Assembly: GCA_964476895.1 (NCBI GenBank)
Contig: CAYZCS010000032.1
Span: forward strand, 1 to 10,592
Reading direction: 5' to 3'
DNA: 10,592 nucleotides
Origin: JALYJZ01 sp964476895
GTDB lineage: Bacteria; Patescibacteriota; SICC01
The translations under genes were made by a program, and so were the position numbers. Shown in pieces: positions 1 through 5,569 of the stretch; position 1 is the stretch's first letter, and every line of letters starts with the position of its first letter. The notes beneath the pieces are model-generated. The model was not told the DNA's origin. It worked only from the letters and a program-made list of their open reading frames with translations, and did no database searches.

Positions 1-340
1 CGATTCCCTTAATATTCAGGTAATCATCGACCGCACCGATCGCCCCGACCGCGACCAGCGTGAAAAGCGGTAGCCAGGTCTCGCCGCGATCCATGTTGAA
101 CGCCAGCGTCACAAGGGCGACGGTCACCCAGATCAGGAGGCCGCCCATGGTGGGCGTGCCCGCCTTGGCGGCATGGAGCTCCTTGAAAACCGGAGCGTCG
201 CCGCCCACGCCGGTGGTTCGGAGTCGTTTCCCGAGGCTGTACTTATACAGCACGTGGGTCCACGCCGGCGTCGCCAGCATGGCTACGCCGAACGCCGCCG
301 TCGCAAGCAGGAAGATGTTCGTCAGGTGGATGGTTTCCAT
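1..340 (-). CDS. mraY: MraY, phospho-N-acetylmuramoyl-pentapeptide transferase (N-terminal part, cut by window edge)
   Basis: Integral membrane enzyme that moves phospho-MurNAc-pentapeptide from UDP onto undecaprenyl phosphate to make lipid I. About 113 codons are visible and the rest lies left of base 1. The translation starts METIHLTNIF, followed by a hydrophobic first membrane segment. It then shows the family signature KAGTPTMGGLL at about residues 65-75, a second membrane segment, and VDDYLN at about residues 105-110, the aspartate-rich motif of this transferase family (usually DDYxK). The start at 340 is the only ATG available: reading upstream in frame, no start codon occurs before the murF stop 19 bases away. 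The SD is poor; a GAGGGG lies about 22 bases upstream, within the end of murF, and is better placed for an out-of-frame ATG at 357. It is the last visible gene of the dcw run and probably coupled to murF. Identity is firm. Confidence 0.93.
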   Translation of the reverse strand, partial: METIHLTNIFLLATAAFGVAMLATPAWTHVLYKYSLGKRLRTTGVGGDAPVFKELHAAKAGTPTMGGLLIWVTVALVTLAFNMDRGETWLPLFTLVAVGAIGAVDDYLNIKGI

Positions 341-358
341 GTGTGTTTCGTTACCATT

Positions 359-1594
359 CTATCCCCTCGTGCCGCCGTGTTCTATGAGATGGCGCCGGTC
401 GCGCGGATCCTTGAGCAGGGCCGCGACCGTCCGCTCCAACCGCATGGCACGGGACCCCTTCACGAGCACGCTGCCGCCGCGCCCAACCAGCCGGGCCGCT
501 TCGTCGGCGTTACCGGCGATGTGGATCGACGACTGGGCCAGGCCTGCTTCCTTGGCCGCTTCCGCGATCAGCAGTGCCGACTCCCCCACCACCACGAGTT
601 CGTCCACCAGCGTGGCAGCCGCCGCGCCGACCTTCCGGTGGCCGGCCACGGAAGCGTCGCCGAGCTCCTTCATGTCCCCGAGGACCGCCCGGCGGGGAGG
701 CGGGAAGTGCTGGAGCGTCTCCAGTGAGGCGATCACCGCTTCCGGCGACGCGTTGTAGCTGTCGTCCAGGATCGTCCGGCCCTCAGCCCCGTTGAAGACG
801 CGGAGCCGGCCCGGCGGGGGTGTCCAAGAGGACACGACCTTCGCGGATTCCGCCAGCGGGATGTCGAGCGCGTCGGCAGCCGCGATCGCGGCTGCCATGC
901 CCGCCAGGAGCGGGCGCCCATGCACGGCCGCCCGGAACCGGACCGCCTCGGCGCCGGAGATCGACAGTGCCACCCGATACCCGGTCCGTTCGTGCTCGAT
1001 GCCCGTCAGCTGGTAATGCGCCTCTTCCGATTCCCCGTAGAACCGGACCTTCGCCGGGGTCAGGGAGCGCATCGCGCGCACCCGCGGATCGTCATGGTTC
1101 AGCACGGCCACGCCGCTCGTCTTGAGCTTCCGGACCAGCCAGGCTTTCTCCTCCGCGATCTCTTCGATCGAATCATAGGACTCACGGTGGACGTTCCGGA
1201 CGTTGGTCACCAGGGCCACGTCGGGACGTACGAGACCCGCCAGGTGACGCATGTCGCCCGGCTTGTCGGCGGCCAGTTCCAGCACCAGCACCTCGGGATA
1301 GTCCTGGAGCCCGGCGAGCCCGAACAGGCCCTTCGCGAACACGACCGGCCACCCCACGACCGACCGCGGCAGGCGCTGCCCGAGTATCGTCAGCGGCACG
1401 CCGACCTCCGTGTTGTAGTTCCCTTCCGTCTTGCGGATCCGGTACCGCGAGGCGAGCATCGTCGCGGTCAGCTCCTTGGTCGTCGTCTTGCCGACGCTGC
1501 CCGTCACCGCCACTACCGTCGGGCGGTAGCGAAGCAGCGTCGCCCGGGCCAGCCAGTCCAGGAGCGTTACCAGGATGCGCCGTAGAAACCGCAT
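359..1594 (-). CDS. murF: MurF-type Mur ligase lacking the usual N-terminal domain
   Basis: ATP-dependent cytoplasmic ligase that adds D-Ala-D-Ala to UDP-MurNAc-tripeptide. Visible motifs: P-loop TGSVGKTTTKE (residues 31-41), GNYNTEVGVPLTIL (58-71), RPDVALVTNV (123-132) leading to the H136 region, PPGRLRVF (260-267), LDDSYNASPEAV (276-287, distinctive of MurF), AVLGDMKELG (303-312) and VLVKGSRAMRLE (377-388). At 411 residues it is shorter than typical MurF (about 450). The roughly 80-residue N-terminal UDP-MurNAc-peptide domain is absent: the protein begins with about 25 hydrophobic/basic residues and goes straight into the P-loop domain. The ATG at 1594 overlaps the ftsI stop by one base (TGATG), so translation is probably coupled. 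Known from the family: Mur ligase central and C-terminal domains are intact. Inferred: substrate recognition must differ from textbook MurF. murE, normally just upstream, is not here. Confidence 0.92.
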   Translation of the reverse strand: MRFLRRILVTLLDWLARATLLRYRPTVVAVTGSVGKTTTKELTATMLASRYRIRKTEGNYNTEVGVPLTILGQRLPRSVVGWPVVFAKGLFGLAGLQDYPEVLVLELAADKPGDMRHLAGLVRPDVALVTNVRNVHRESYDSIEEIAEEKAWLVRKLKTSGVAVLNHDDPRVRAMRSLTPAKVRFYGESEEAHYQLTGIEHERTGYRVALSISGAEAVRFRAAVHGRPLLAGMAAAIAAADALDIPLAESAKVVSSWTPPPGRLRVFNGAEGRTILDDSYNASPEAVIASLETLQHFPPPRRAVLGDMKELGDASVAGHRKVGAAAATLVDELVVVGESALLIAEAAKEAGLAQSSIHIAGNADEAARLVGRGGSVLVKGSRAMRLERTVAALLKDPRDRRHLIEHGGTRG

Positions 1595-3327
1595 CAGCGT
1601 GGCGGCACGTTATAGTACTGGAGCAGGTATTCCGCGATATCGCCGAACGTCGGCGCGGCCGACTCTTCCGCATACGTCACGCCTTGCGGGCGGTCGATCT
1701 TCACCAGCATCACGAACCTCGGATTCTCCGCCGGCGCGAAGCCGACGAAGTTGCCGATCGTCACCCCTTCCTCGTAGGCGCCGCCCGAGGCGATCTGGGC
1801 CGTACCGGTCTTGCCCGCGACCCGGTAGCCGGAAACCCCGGCCGGGCGCCCGGCACCGGCCTCGACTACCCGGACCATCATCCCGGTGATCTGCGAGGCC
1901 GCTTGGGCGGAAACCGTCTGCCGGACGACCTTCGGTTCGGTCGCCTCCACCGTGCCGTCCCGATGCTGGATCCGGTCCACGATATGCGGTTGCACGAGCT
2001 TCCCCTGGTTGGCGAAGCTGGCGACCGCGGTAAGCAGCTGGATCGGCGTGACGGAGATGCCTTGTCCGAACGACATCGTCGCAAGCTGCACCTCGCTGAG
2101 TCCGGACAACGGTGGCACGGACGGCGTTACCTCGCCGGCCAGCTCCACTCCGGACGGCGTGCCGAATCCGAACCGCTTGACGTACTCGTAGAACCGCTGG
2201 CTGCCGAGCCGCTGCATCACCTGCACCATCCCGACGTTGTCCGAGCGCTCGATCACCTGCGTGGCGGTCTCATCGCCGTACGGCCGCCGCTCGGCGTTGA
2301 AGATCTCCCGGTCGCCGACCTTGATCGAAGCCGTGCCCTTGAACATCGTGTCCGGCGTGACCGCGCCCGTATCCAGCGCCGAGGCCATCACCACCGTCTT
2401 GAAGGTCGATCCCGGCTCGTACGTGCCGGAGATCGCCTGATTCGTGTAGTTCCCCACGTCGTAGACGGGATACCGGTTCGGATCGAATGCGGGACGCGAC
2501 GCCATCGCCACGATGCCGCCGGTGGACGGATCCATTACGATAATGCTGCCGCCGGACGCGCTGAACTTCTCCATCGCCGCATCGAGCGCTTCCTCGACCT
2601 TGAACTGGACGTTCCGATCGAGCGTCAGCACGATCGTGTCGCCGTCCCGGGGCGGCGTGTAGCTGGCCACGCCGAGCGCCAGCTCCTGGCCGGTGGCGTT
2701 CCGCGCCTGGCCGACCGAGCCGACCGAGCCCTTGAGGATGTCGTCGAAGTAGCCCTCGATCCCGTACTGGCCCTCGCCCTCATCGTTCACGAACCCGAGT
2801 ACCTGTGCCGCCAGCCGGTCCTCCGGGTAGAAGCGGGCGGGCTCAGGCTGCAGGTACACGCCGGGGAGCGCCAGCGATTCCAGCTCCTTCGAGCGGTCGT
2901 ACCCCACCGTGCCGAGCGGCGGGATGTACAGCTTGTCGTTGTTGATCTCTTCCAGCACCAGGTTCGGCTCGATCTCGAGCACGCGGCCCAGCTCCTCGGC
3001 GGTCCGTTCCTTCTCGGTGACCTGGCTCGGGACGACGTTGACCGCGAAGTTCGTCCGGTTGGTCGCCAGCGGGTACGTCGCCGTCGACGACCCGTCCTTC
3101 ACCAGGACCTGGCCGCGACGGCCGATCAGTTCCTTCTGCTGGTACTGCTGCTCCTTGGCGAGCGCCTGGTAGGTCGGATGCTCAAGCACCTGCTTCTGCA
3201 CCAGCCGCAGCCCGAGGAATGAGATCGCCAGCGTAAAAGCCAGGCTGAGGAACATCAGCCTGCGCCGTTGGGTGCCTTGGTGCGAGGGTTCGGCCATCAT
3301 CGTATGGGTTTGTTTATGCCTCTCCAT
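1594..3327 (-). CDS. ftsI: FtsI/PBP2-type class B penicillin-binding protein (septal transpeptidase)
   Basis: Membrane-anchored D,D-transpeptidase that cross-links peptidoglycan, most likely at the division septum given its place after an ftsL-like gene. Architecture over 577 residues: short basic cytoplasmic tail, one membrane anchor (about 24-44), class B dimerisation domain (about 65-220, containing GQYGIEGYFDDIL at 187-199) and the transpeptidase domain. All three catalytic motifs are present: STFK (S307 nucleophile), SDN (362-364) and KTGT (506-509). No PASTA domain follows. Start choice is uncertain. The ATG at 3327 has no SD in front of it. Tandem ATGs at 3300 and 3297 (giving MMAEP or MAEP) lie 18 or more bases after GGAGAGG, which is a long spacing. 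The longer form is given. A 100-base gap with a strong stem-loop separates it from the ftsL-like gene, while its stop overlaps the murF start by one base. Confidence 0.95.
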   Translation of the reverse strand: MERHKQTHTMMAEPSHQGTQRRRLMFLSLAFTLAISFLGLRLVQKQVLEHPTYQALAKEQQYQQKELIGRRGQVLVKDGSSTATYPLATNRTNFAVNVVPSQVTEKERTAEELGRVLEIEPNLVLEEINNDKLYIPPLGTVGYDRSKELESLALPGVYLQPEPARFYPEDRLAAQVLGFVNDEGEGQYGIEGYFDDILKGSVGSVGQARNATGQELALGVASYTPPRDGDTIVLTLDRNVQFKVEEALDAAMEKFSASGGSIIVMDPSTGGIVAMASRPAFDPNRYPVYDVGNYTNQAISGTYEPGSTFKTVVMASALDTGAVTPDTMFKGTASIKVGDREIFNAERRPYGDETATQVIERSDNVGMVQVMQRLGSQRFYEYVKRFGFGTPSGVELAGEVTPSVPPLSGLSEVQLATMSFGQGISVTPIQLLTAVASFANQGKLVQPHIVDRIQHRDGTVEATEPKVVRQTVSAQAASQITGMMVRVVEAGAGRPAGVSGYRVAGKTGTAQIASGGAYEEGVTIGNFVGFAPAENPRFVMLVKIDRPQGVTYAEESAAPTFGDIAEYLLQYYNVPPR

Positions 3328-3378
3328 TGTAGAGGACTGAGCGGCGCCTCGGGACGGAACCTGGCCGGGTACGAAAGA

Positions 3379-3409
3379 CCGTCTTCAGGCACGGACTTCC
3401 TGAAGACGG
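3379..3409 (-). other. Stem-loop in the ftsL-ftsI gap
   Basis: Perfect 11-bp inverted repeat: CCGTCTTCAGG at 3379-3389 and CCTGAAGACGG at 3399-3409, nine-base loop. In the direction of transcription it lies 18 bases after the ftsL-like stop and is followed by TCTTTC, a poor T-run. It fills the only long gap in the ftsL-to-mraY part of the cluster. It could act as a partial terminator, attenuator or processing site; the stem is certain, the role is not. Confidence 0.65.
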
Positions 3410-3427
3410 CCGTCCGGCACGTGGCCG

Positions 3428-3760
3428 TTACGACGCGTAGGCGTTCGCCGACGTGGCGCCGGCGCGAAGCCCCTGCCCGTCCGCGGACTTCTTGATCTGC
3501 TGCAGTGACTGCAGCCGCGCCGCCTCGGTCGACAACCGCTCGTTCTGGGCGGTAATCTCCGCCTTCTGGGCCTCCATCGCCTTCAGCTGCAGGTTCTGGG
3601 TCGAGACCCGGTTGGACTGCACCAGATAGAAGAGGGCCAATACGCCGAGCGCGACCACGAAGACGAAACGTACCGTGACCGGTCCCACGCGGACACCGCT
3701 CCGCCGGAGCGTCCGTTGCCGGGCTCCGACCGTCTGATTCGTTGCGGTAATCGTCAACAT
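3428..3760 (-). CDS. ftsL: FtsL-like bitopic cell-division protein
   Basis: A 110-residue protein with the FtsL/FtsB-like plan: a basic cytoplasmic tail (about 1-30), one membrane segment (about 31-48) and an extracytoplasmic coiled coil rich in Leu, Gln, Lys and Glu (about 54-92), then a short polar tail. In known divisomes such proteins bridge early components to the FtsWI synthase. FtsL sequences diverge strongly, so the call rests on topology plus position between rsmH and ftsI, the standard site of ftsL. The start at 3760 is well supported by AGGAGG eight bases upstream (3774-3769). It lies 42 bases after rsmH. Some other septum-formation-initiator family member (DivIC/FtsB) is the main alternative. 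Confidence 0.8.
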   Translation of the reverse strand: MLTITATNQTVGARQRTLRRSGVRVGPVTVRFVFVVALGVLALFYLVQSNRVSTQNLQLKAMEAQKAEITAQNERLSTEAARLQSLQQIKKSADGQGLRAGATSANAYAS

Positions 3761-3802
3761 GCGCTTTTCCTCCTGCTCCCTTGGTTTGTTTAGTGTGTTT
3801 CC

Positions 3803-4717
3803 TCACACCTTTTCCGCGGCGCGGAGCTTGGCGCTCCGGGCGCGGGGATTTCCGAGCACCTCCTCGCGCGGCGGGACGATCACTTTCTTGTGCATCGGCC
3901 GCAACGCAGGTGCGCTCTTGAAATACCGTTTGACGATCCGGTCTTCCAGCGAGTGGAAGCTGATGACGAGCAGTCTCCCGTGAGTTGCCAGCGCCCCCTC
4001 AAGGGCCGGCAACCCGCGTTCGAGCTCGCCGAGCTCGTCGTTGACCGCGATCCGAAGGGCCTGGAACGTCTTGGTGGCCGGGTGGATCTTCCGGCCCCGG
4101 CGCGGAACCACCTGCGCCACCGTCTCGGCCAATGCCGTGGTAGTGCGCGGCTTCGCCGCCTTCAGCGCTTTGGCGACGCGCCGTGAGGCGCGCTCCTCGC
4201 CGTACTGATAGACCAGGTCGGCGAGGTCCGGCTCCGGCGTGCGGGCGATCAATTCCGCGGCGGTCGGCGCGTCGGACTCCGGGTCGAACCGGAGGTCGAG
4301 CGGCGCGTCCGCCTGGAACGAAAAGCCGCGGGCGGCCAGTTGCCAGGACGAGTAGCCGAGGTCGAGAAGGACCGCCTGGGGCGAGACGCCGGGCGCCAGC
4401 TTCGGCAGGTCGGCGTAGCTTCCCTGCCGCAGCGTGACCCGTCGCTCGAACCGGGCGAGGCGTCCTTCCGCCATGGCCAGACTCTTTGGATCGCGGTCGA
4501 TACCGATCAGCCGGATCTTCGGGAACCGTTCCAGGAGCGCGGCGGCATGGCCGCCGAGTCCCACGGTTCCGTCCACGATCACGGCGTCGGTCTCTAACCG
4601 AGCCCTAAAATCAGGATCGTCAGTAAGGTGCGCGAGCACCGCATCGAGCATGACTGGCTCGTGCGATGGCTCGGGTGCCTCAGACACCCGGGAAGCGGTA
4701 TTCCCGAAACGGTGCAT
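3803..4717 (-). CDS. rsmH: RsmH (MraW), 16S rRNA C1402 N4-methyltransferase
   Basis: SAM-dependent enzyme that methylates N4 of C1402 in 16S rRNA at the ribosomal P site. The 304-residue length is normal for the family. Visible motifs: SHEPVMLDAVLAHL (18-31), SAM-binding VDGTVGLGGH (48-57), GIDRDPKSLAMAE (72-84), LLDLGYSSWQL (117-127) followed by RGFSF and PLDLRFDP (139-146), FQALRIAVNDELGELE (218-233) and LLVISFHSLEDRIVKRYF (249-266). Small oddities are Tyr and Trp in the usually DLGVSSPQ-like loop and a shortened stretch after it. The start at 4717 is the first in-frame ATG before the conserved domain. A GGAAGG sits about 17 bases upstream, so the SD is weak or poorly placed. Unlike in many dcw clusters, it is separated from mraZ by 190 bases that hold two stem-loops. 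Confidence 0.96.
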   Translation of the reverse strand: MHRFGNTASRVSEAPEPSHEPVMLDAVLAHLTDDPDFRARLETDAVIVDGTVGLGGHAAALLERFPKIRLIGIDRDPKSLAMAEGRLARFERRVTLRQGSYADLPKLAPGVSPQAVLLDLGYSSWQLAARGFSFQADAPLDLRFDPESDAPTAAELIARTPEPDLADLVYQYGEERASRRVAKALKAAKPRTTTALAETVAQVVPRRGRKIHPATKTFQALRIAVNDELGELERGLPALEGALATHGRLLVISFHSLEDRIVKRYFKSAPALRPMHKKVIVPPREEVLGNPRARSAKLRAAEKV

Positions 4718-4774
4718 TTGTTTTTAGCGTACCGCCTTCCGGCTGTCTGTGCGTGTTTGGTAAGGTAAGTTTCC

Positions 4775-4801
4775 TTCGGGCGCCCCCTTGGAGCGCCCGA
4801 A
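4775..4801 (-). other. Stem-loop in the mraZ-rsmH gap
   Basis: Perfect 9-bp inverted repeat: TTCGGGCGC at 4775-4783 pairs with GCGCCCGAA at 4793-4801, around a 9-base loop. Read in the direction of dcw transcription it lies 57 bases before rsmH and has no T-run after it, so it is not a standard terminator. On the plus strand a T-rich stretch does follow, but only from 4808, too far for a standard terminator, and no plus-strand gene runs into it. A role in mRNA processing, stability or attenuation is possible but inferred. Confidence 0.6.
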
Positions 4802-4870
4802 AGAACGTTTTTGCTTTTTCTTTTTGATCCCCGACGAACCGAGGAGATAAAAGCGTTTTTGTTTTGCTCG

Positions 4871-4890
4871 CCGTCCCGCGTGCGGGACGG
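4871..4890 (-). other. Stem-loop just after mraZ
   Basis: Near-continuous palindrome: CCGTCCCGC at 4871-4879 and GCGGGACGG at 4882-4890, two bases apart (so the real loop would be about six bases). It lies 17 bases after the mraZ stop. On the transcribed minus strand it is followed by CGAGC and an A-rich tract rather than a T-run, so it is unlike a classic Rho-independent terminator. It could protect the mraZ message or lower read-through into rsmH. Confidence 0.6.
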
Positions 4891-4907
4891 TTCAAAGCCT
4901 AAGGTTG

Positions 4908-5429
4908 TTAAATGCCGAGGTCGGTCAGCTCCGGACCGAGCTCGTCGAGATCGGTTTCCCGGCGCTGTTCGCGCCAACGGGCCGCGGGCCAGATTTCGAC
5001 CCGGTTATACAGCCCGGCCACGACGGCCTCGGCAGGCCTGCCACCTTCGGTGGCGAGACCGGCGTACTCCCTGAGATGCGGCGGAAGGAGGATCCTTCCC
5101 TGCCGGTCAGGGGTTACGACGGTCGCACCAGCGAGCAAAGTCCGCTGTGCGGCGCGGGCTACTTTGGATGAGATCGAGGGCAAGGCGGCCAGCTTTTCAG
5201 CCAGCGGCTTCCACGCTTCCTGCGTGAACAGGTAGAGGCATTTCTCGTTCCCCTTGGTCACGACGGCCCCTTCCTTTTGGAGCTTGGCGCGGAACTTGGC
5301 CGGGAGCGCCAGGCGTCCCTTCCCATCCATCTTGTGAACGTACTCTCCGAGGAACAGCGTGTGTGTGGTCGACCAGACGCCTGCGTCGGCGCCTTTTTCG
5401 ATGTCTGCCTGGTGTCGCGTGTCATTCAT
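4908..5429 (-). CDS. mraZ: MraZ, transcriptional regulator of the dcw cluster
   Basis: DNA-binding protein with two AbrB/SpoVT-like swapped-hairpin domains. In characterised bacteria it represses its own promoter and thereby the division and cell-wall cluster. Both signature DxxxR motifs are visible: DGKGR (35-39, within FLGEYVHKMDGKGRLALPAKF) and DRQGR (108-112, within DRQGRILLPPHLREYAGL). NRVEIWPAARW (142-152) is the usual closing motif. At 173 residues it exceeds the common length of about 145 because of about 25 extra N-terminal residues before FLGEY and a small insertion near 128-134. The residue before FLGEY is CTG-coded Leu instead of the usual Met, and no ATG, GTG or TTG occurs nearer, so the ATG at 5429 is taken. 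No convincing SD precedes it; the leader is occupied by GTGG repeats. First gene of the cluster. Confidence 0.95.
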   Translation of the reverse strand: MNDTRHQADIEKGADAGVWSTTHTLFLGEYVHKMDGKGRLALPAKFRAKLQKEGAVVTKGNEKCLYLFTQEAWKPLAEKLAALPSISSKVARAAQRTLLAGATVVTPDRQGRILLPPHLREYAGLATEGGRPAEAVVAGLYNRVEIWPAARWREQRRETDLDELGPELTDLGI

Positions 5430-5430
5430 G

Positions 5431-5450
5431 AGTTATCCACAGTTATCCAC
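5431..5450 (-). repeat. Perfect tandem 10-bp repeat next to the mraZ start
   Basis: On the minus strand GTGGATAACT occurs twice with no spacer (5450-5441 and 5440-5431), ending one base before the mraZ ATG. It overlaps the DnaA-box-like sites on the opposite strand and continues the run of GTGG units at 10-bp spacing. Confidence 0.85.
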
Positions 5451-5451
5451 C
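5433..5451 (+). promoter_or_regulatory. Two tandem DnaA-box-like sites
   Basis: TTATCCACA at 5433-5441 is identical to the strong E. coli DnaA box, and TTATCCACC at 5443-5451 differs in the last base. They are directly repeated with a 10-bp period, immediately upstream of mraZ. DnaA is known to act as a transcription factor at some promoters. Binding here is inferred, and the same bases could instead serve MraZ. Confidence 0.5.
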
Positions 5452-5475
5452 ACTTTTCCCCACTCATCACCACCT
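5448..5475 (-). promoter_or_regulatory. Probable MraZ operator: three GTGG boxes at 10-bp spacing
   Basis: Reading the minus strand, AGGTGGTG (5475-5468), GAGTGGGG (5465-5458) and AAGTGGTG (5455-5448) put GTGG at exact 10-bp steps. Known MraZ operators are 10-bp-spaced direct repeats with a TGGG core (E. coli) or an AAAGTG core (mollicutes), located in the mraZ leader, as here. The boxes begin just after the expected transcription start, which suits autorepression. Confidence 0.7.
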
Positions 5476-5482
5476 CGCAGGC

Positions 5483-5511
5483 ATAATACACCACCCGTCC
5501 CCCACTGTCTA
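5483..5511 (-). promoter_or_regulatory. Sigma70-like promoter for mraZ and the dcw cluster
   Basis: On the minus strand TAGACA (5511-5506; one mismatch from TTGACA) is followed after exactly 17 bp by TATTAT (5488-5483; one mismatch from TATAAT). Transcription would start near 5476, about 47 bases before the mraZ ATG. It sits just downstream of the glyQS terminator, which makes a fresh promoter necessary here. Two further GTGG units lie between the -35 and -10 boxes. Confidence 0.75.
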
Positions 5512-5519
5512 GGGGAATT

Positions 5520-5550
5520 AAAAAACCGGATGTGCCTGGCGGACATCCGG
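5520..5550 (-). terminator. Rho-independent terminator of the glyQS operon
   Basis: On the minus strand CCGGATGT (5550-5543) pairs perfectly with ACATCCGG (5533-5526) around a 9-base loop and is followed at once by TTTTTT (5525-5520). It begins 19 bases after the glyQS stop and lies just ahead of the mraZ promoter, separating the two transcription units. Confidence 0.92.
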
Positions 5551-5569
5551 AGTTGCGAGTATGGAAACG

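Noticed and set aside
1684..3222. 512-codon plus-strand open frame opposite ftsI
   Set aside because: It is the antisense shadow of ftsI. Its translation is rich in Arg, His, Leu and Val with no domain, whereas ftsI shows all catalytic motifs. Long antisense frames are expected in GC-rich DNA.
3297..3806. 169-codon minus-strand frame covering the ftsL-like gene
   Set aside because: Another frame of the same stretch; it lacks a membrane segment or coiled coil, while the 110-residue frame has both plus a good SD.
4775..4835. Plus-strand Rho-independent terminator (stem 4775-4801 followed by T-rich DNA)
   Set aside because: The T-rich stretch begins six bases after the stem and no plus-strand gene lies upstream to terminate.
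5433..5451. Replication origin suggested by the tandem DnaA boxes
   Set aside because: Only two boxes, no AT-rich unwinding region, and no dnaA, dnaN or rpmH nearby. A regulatory role is the simpler reading.
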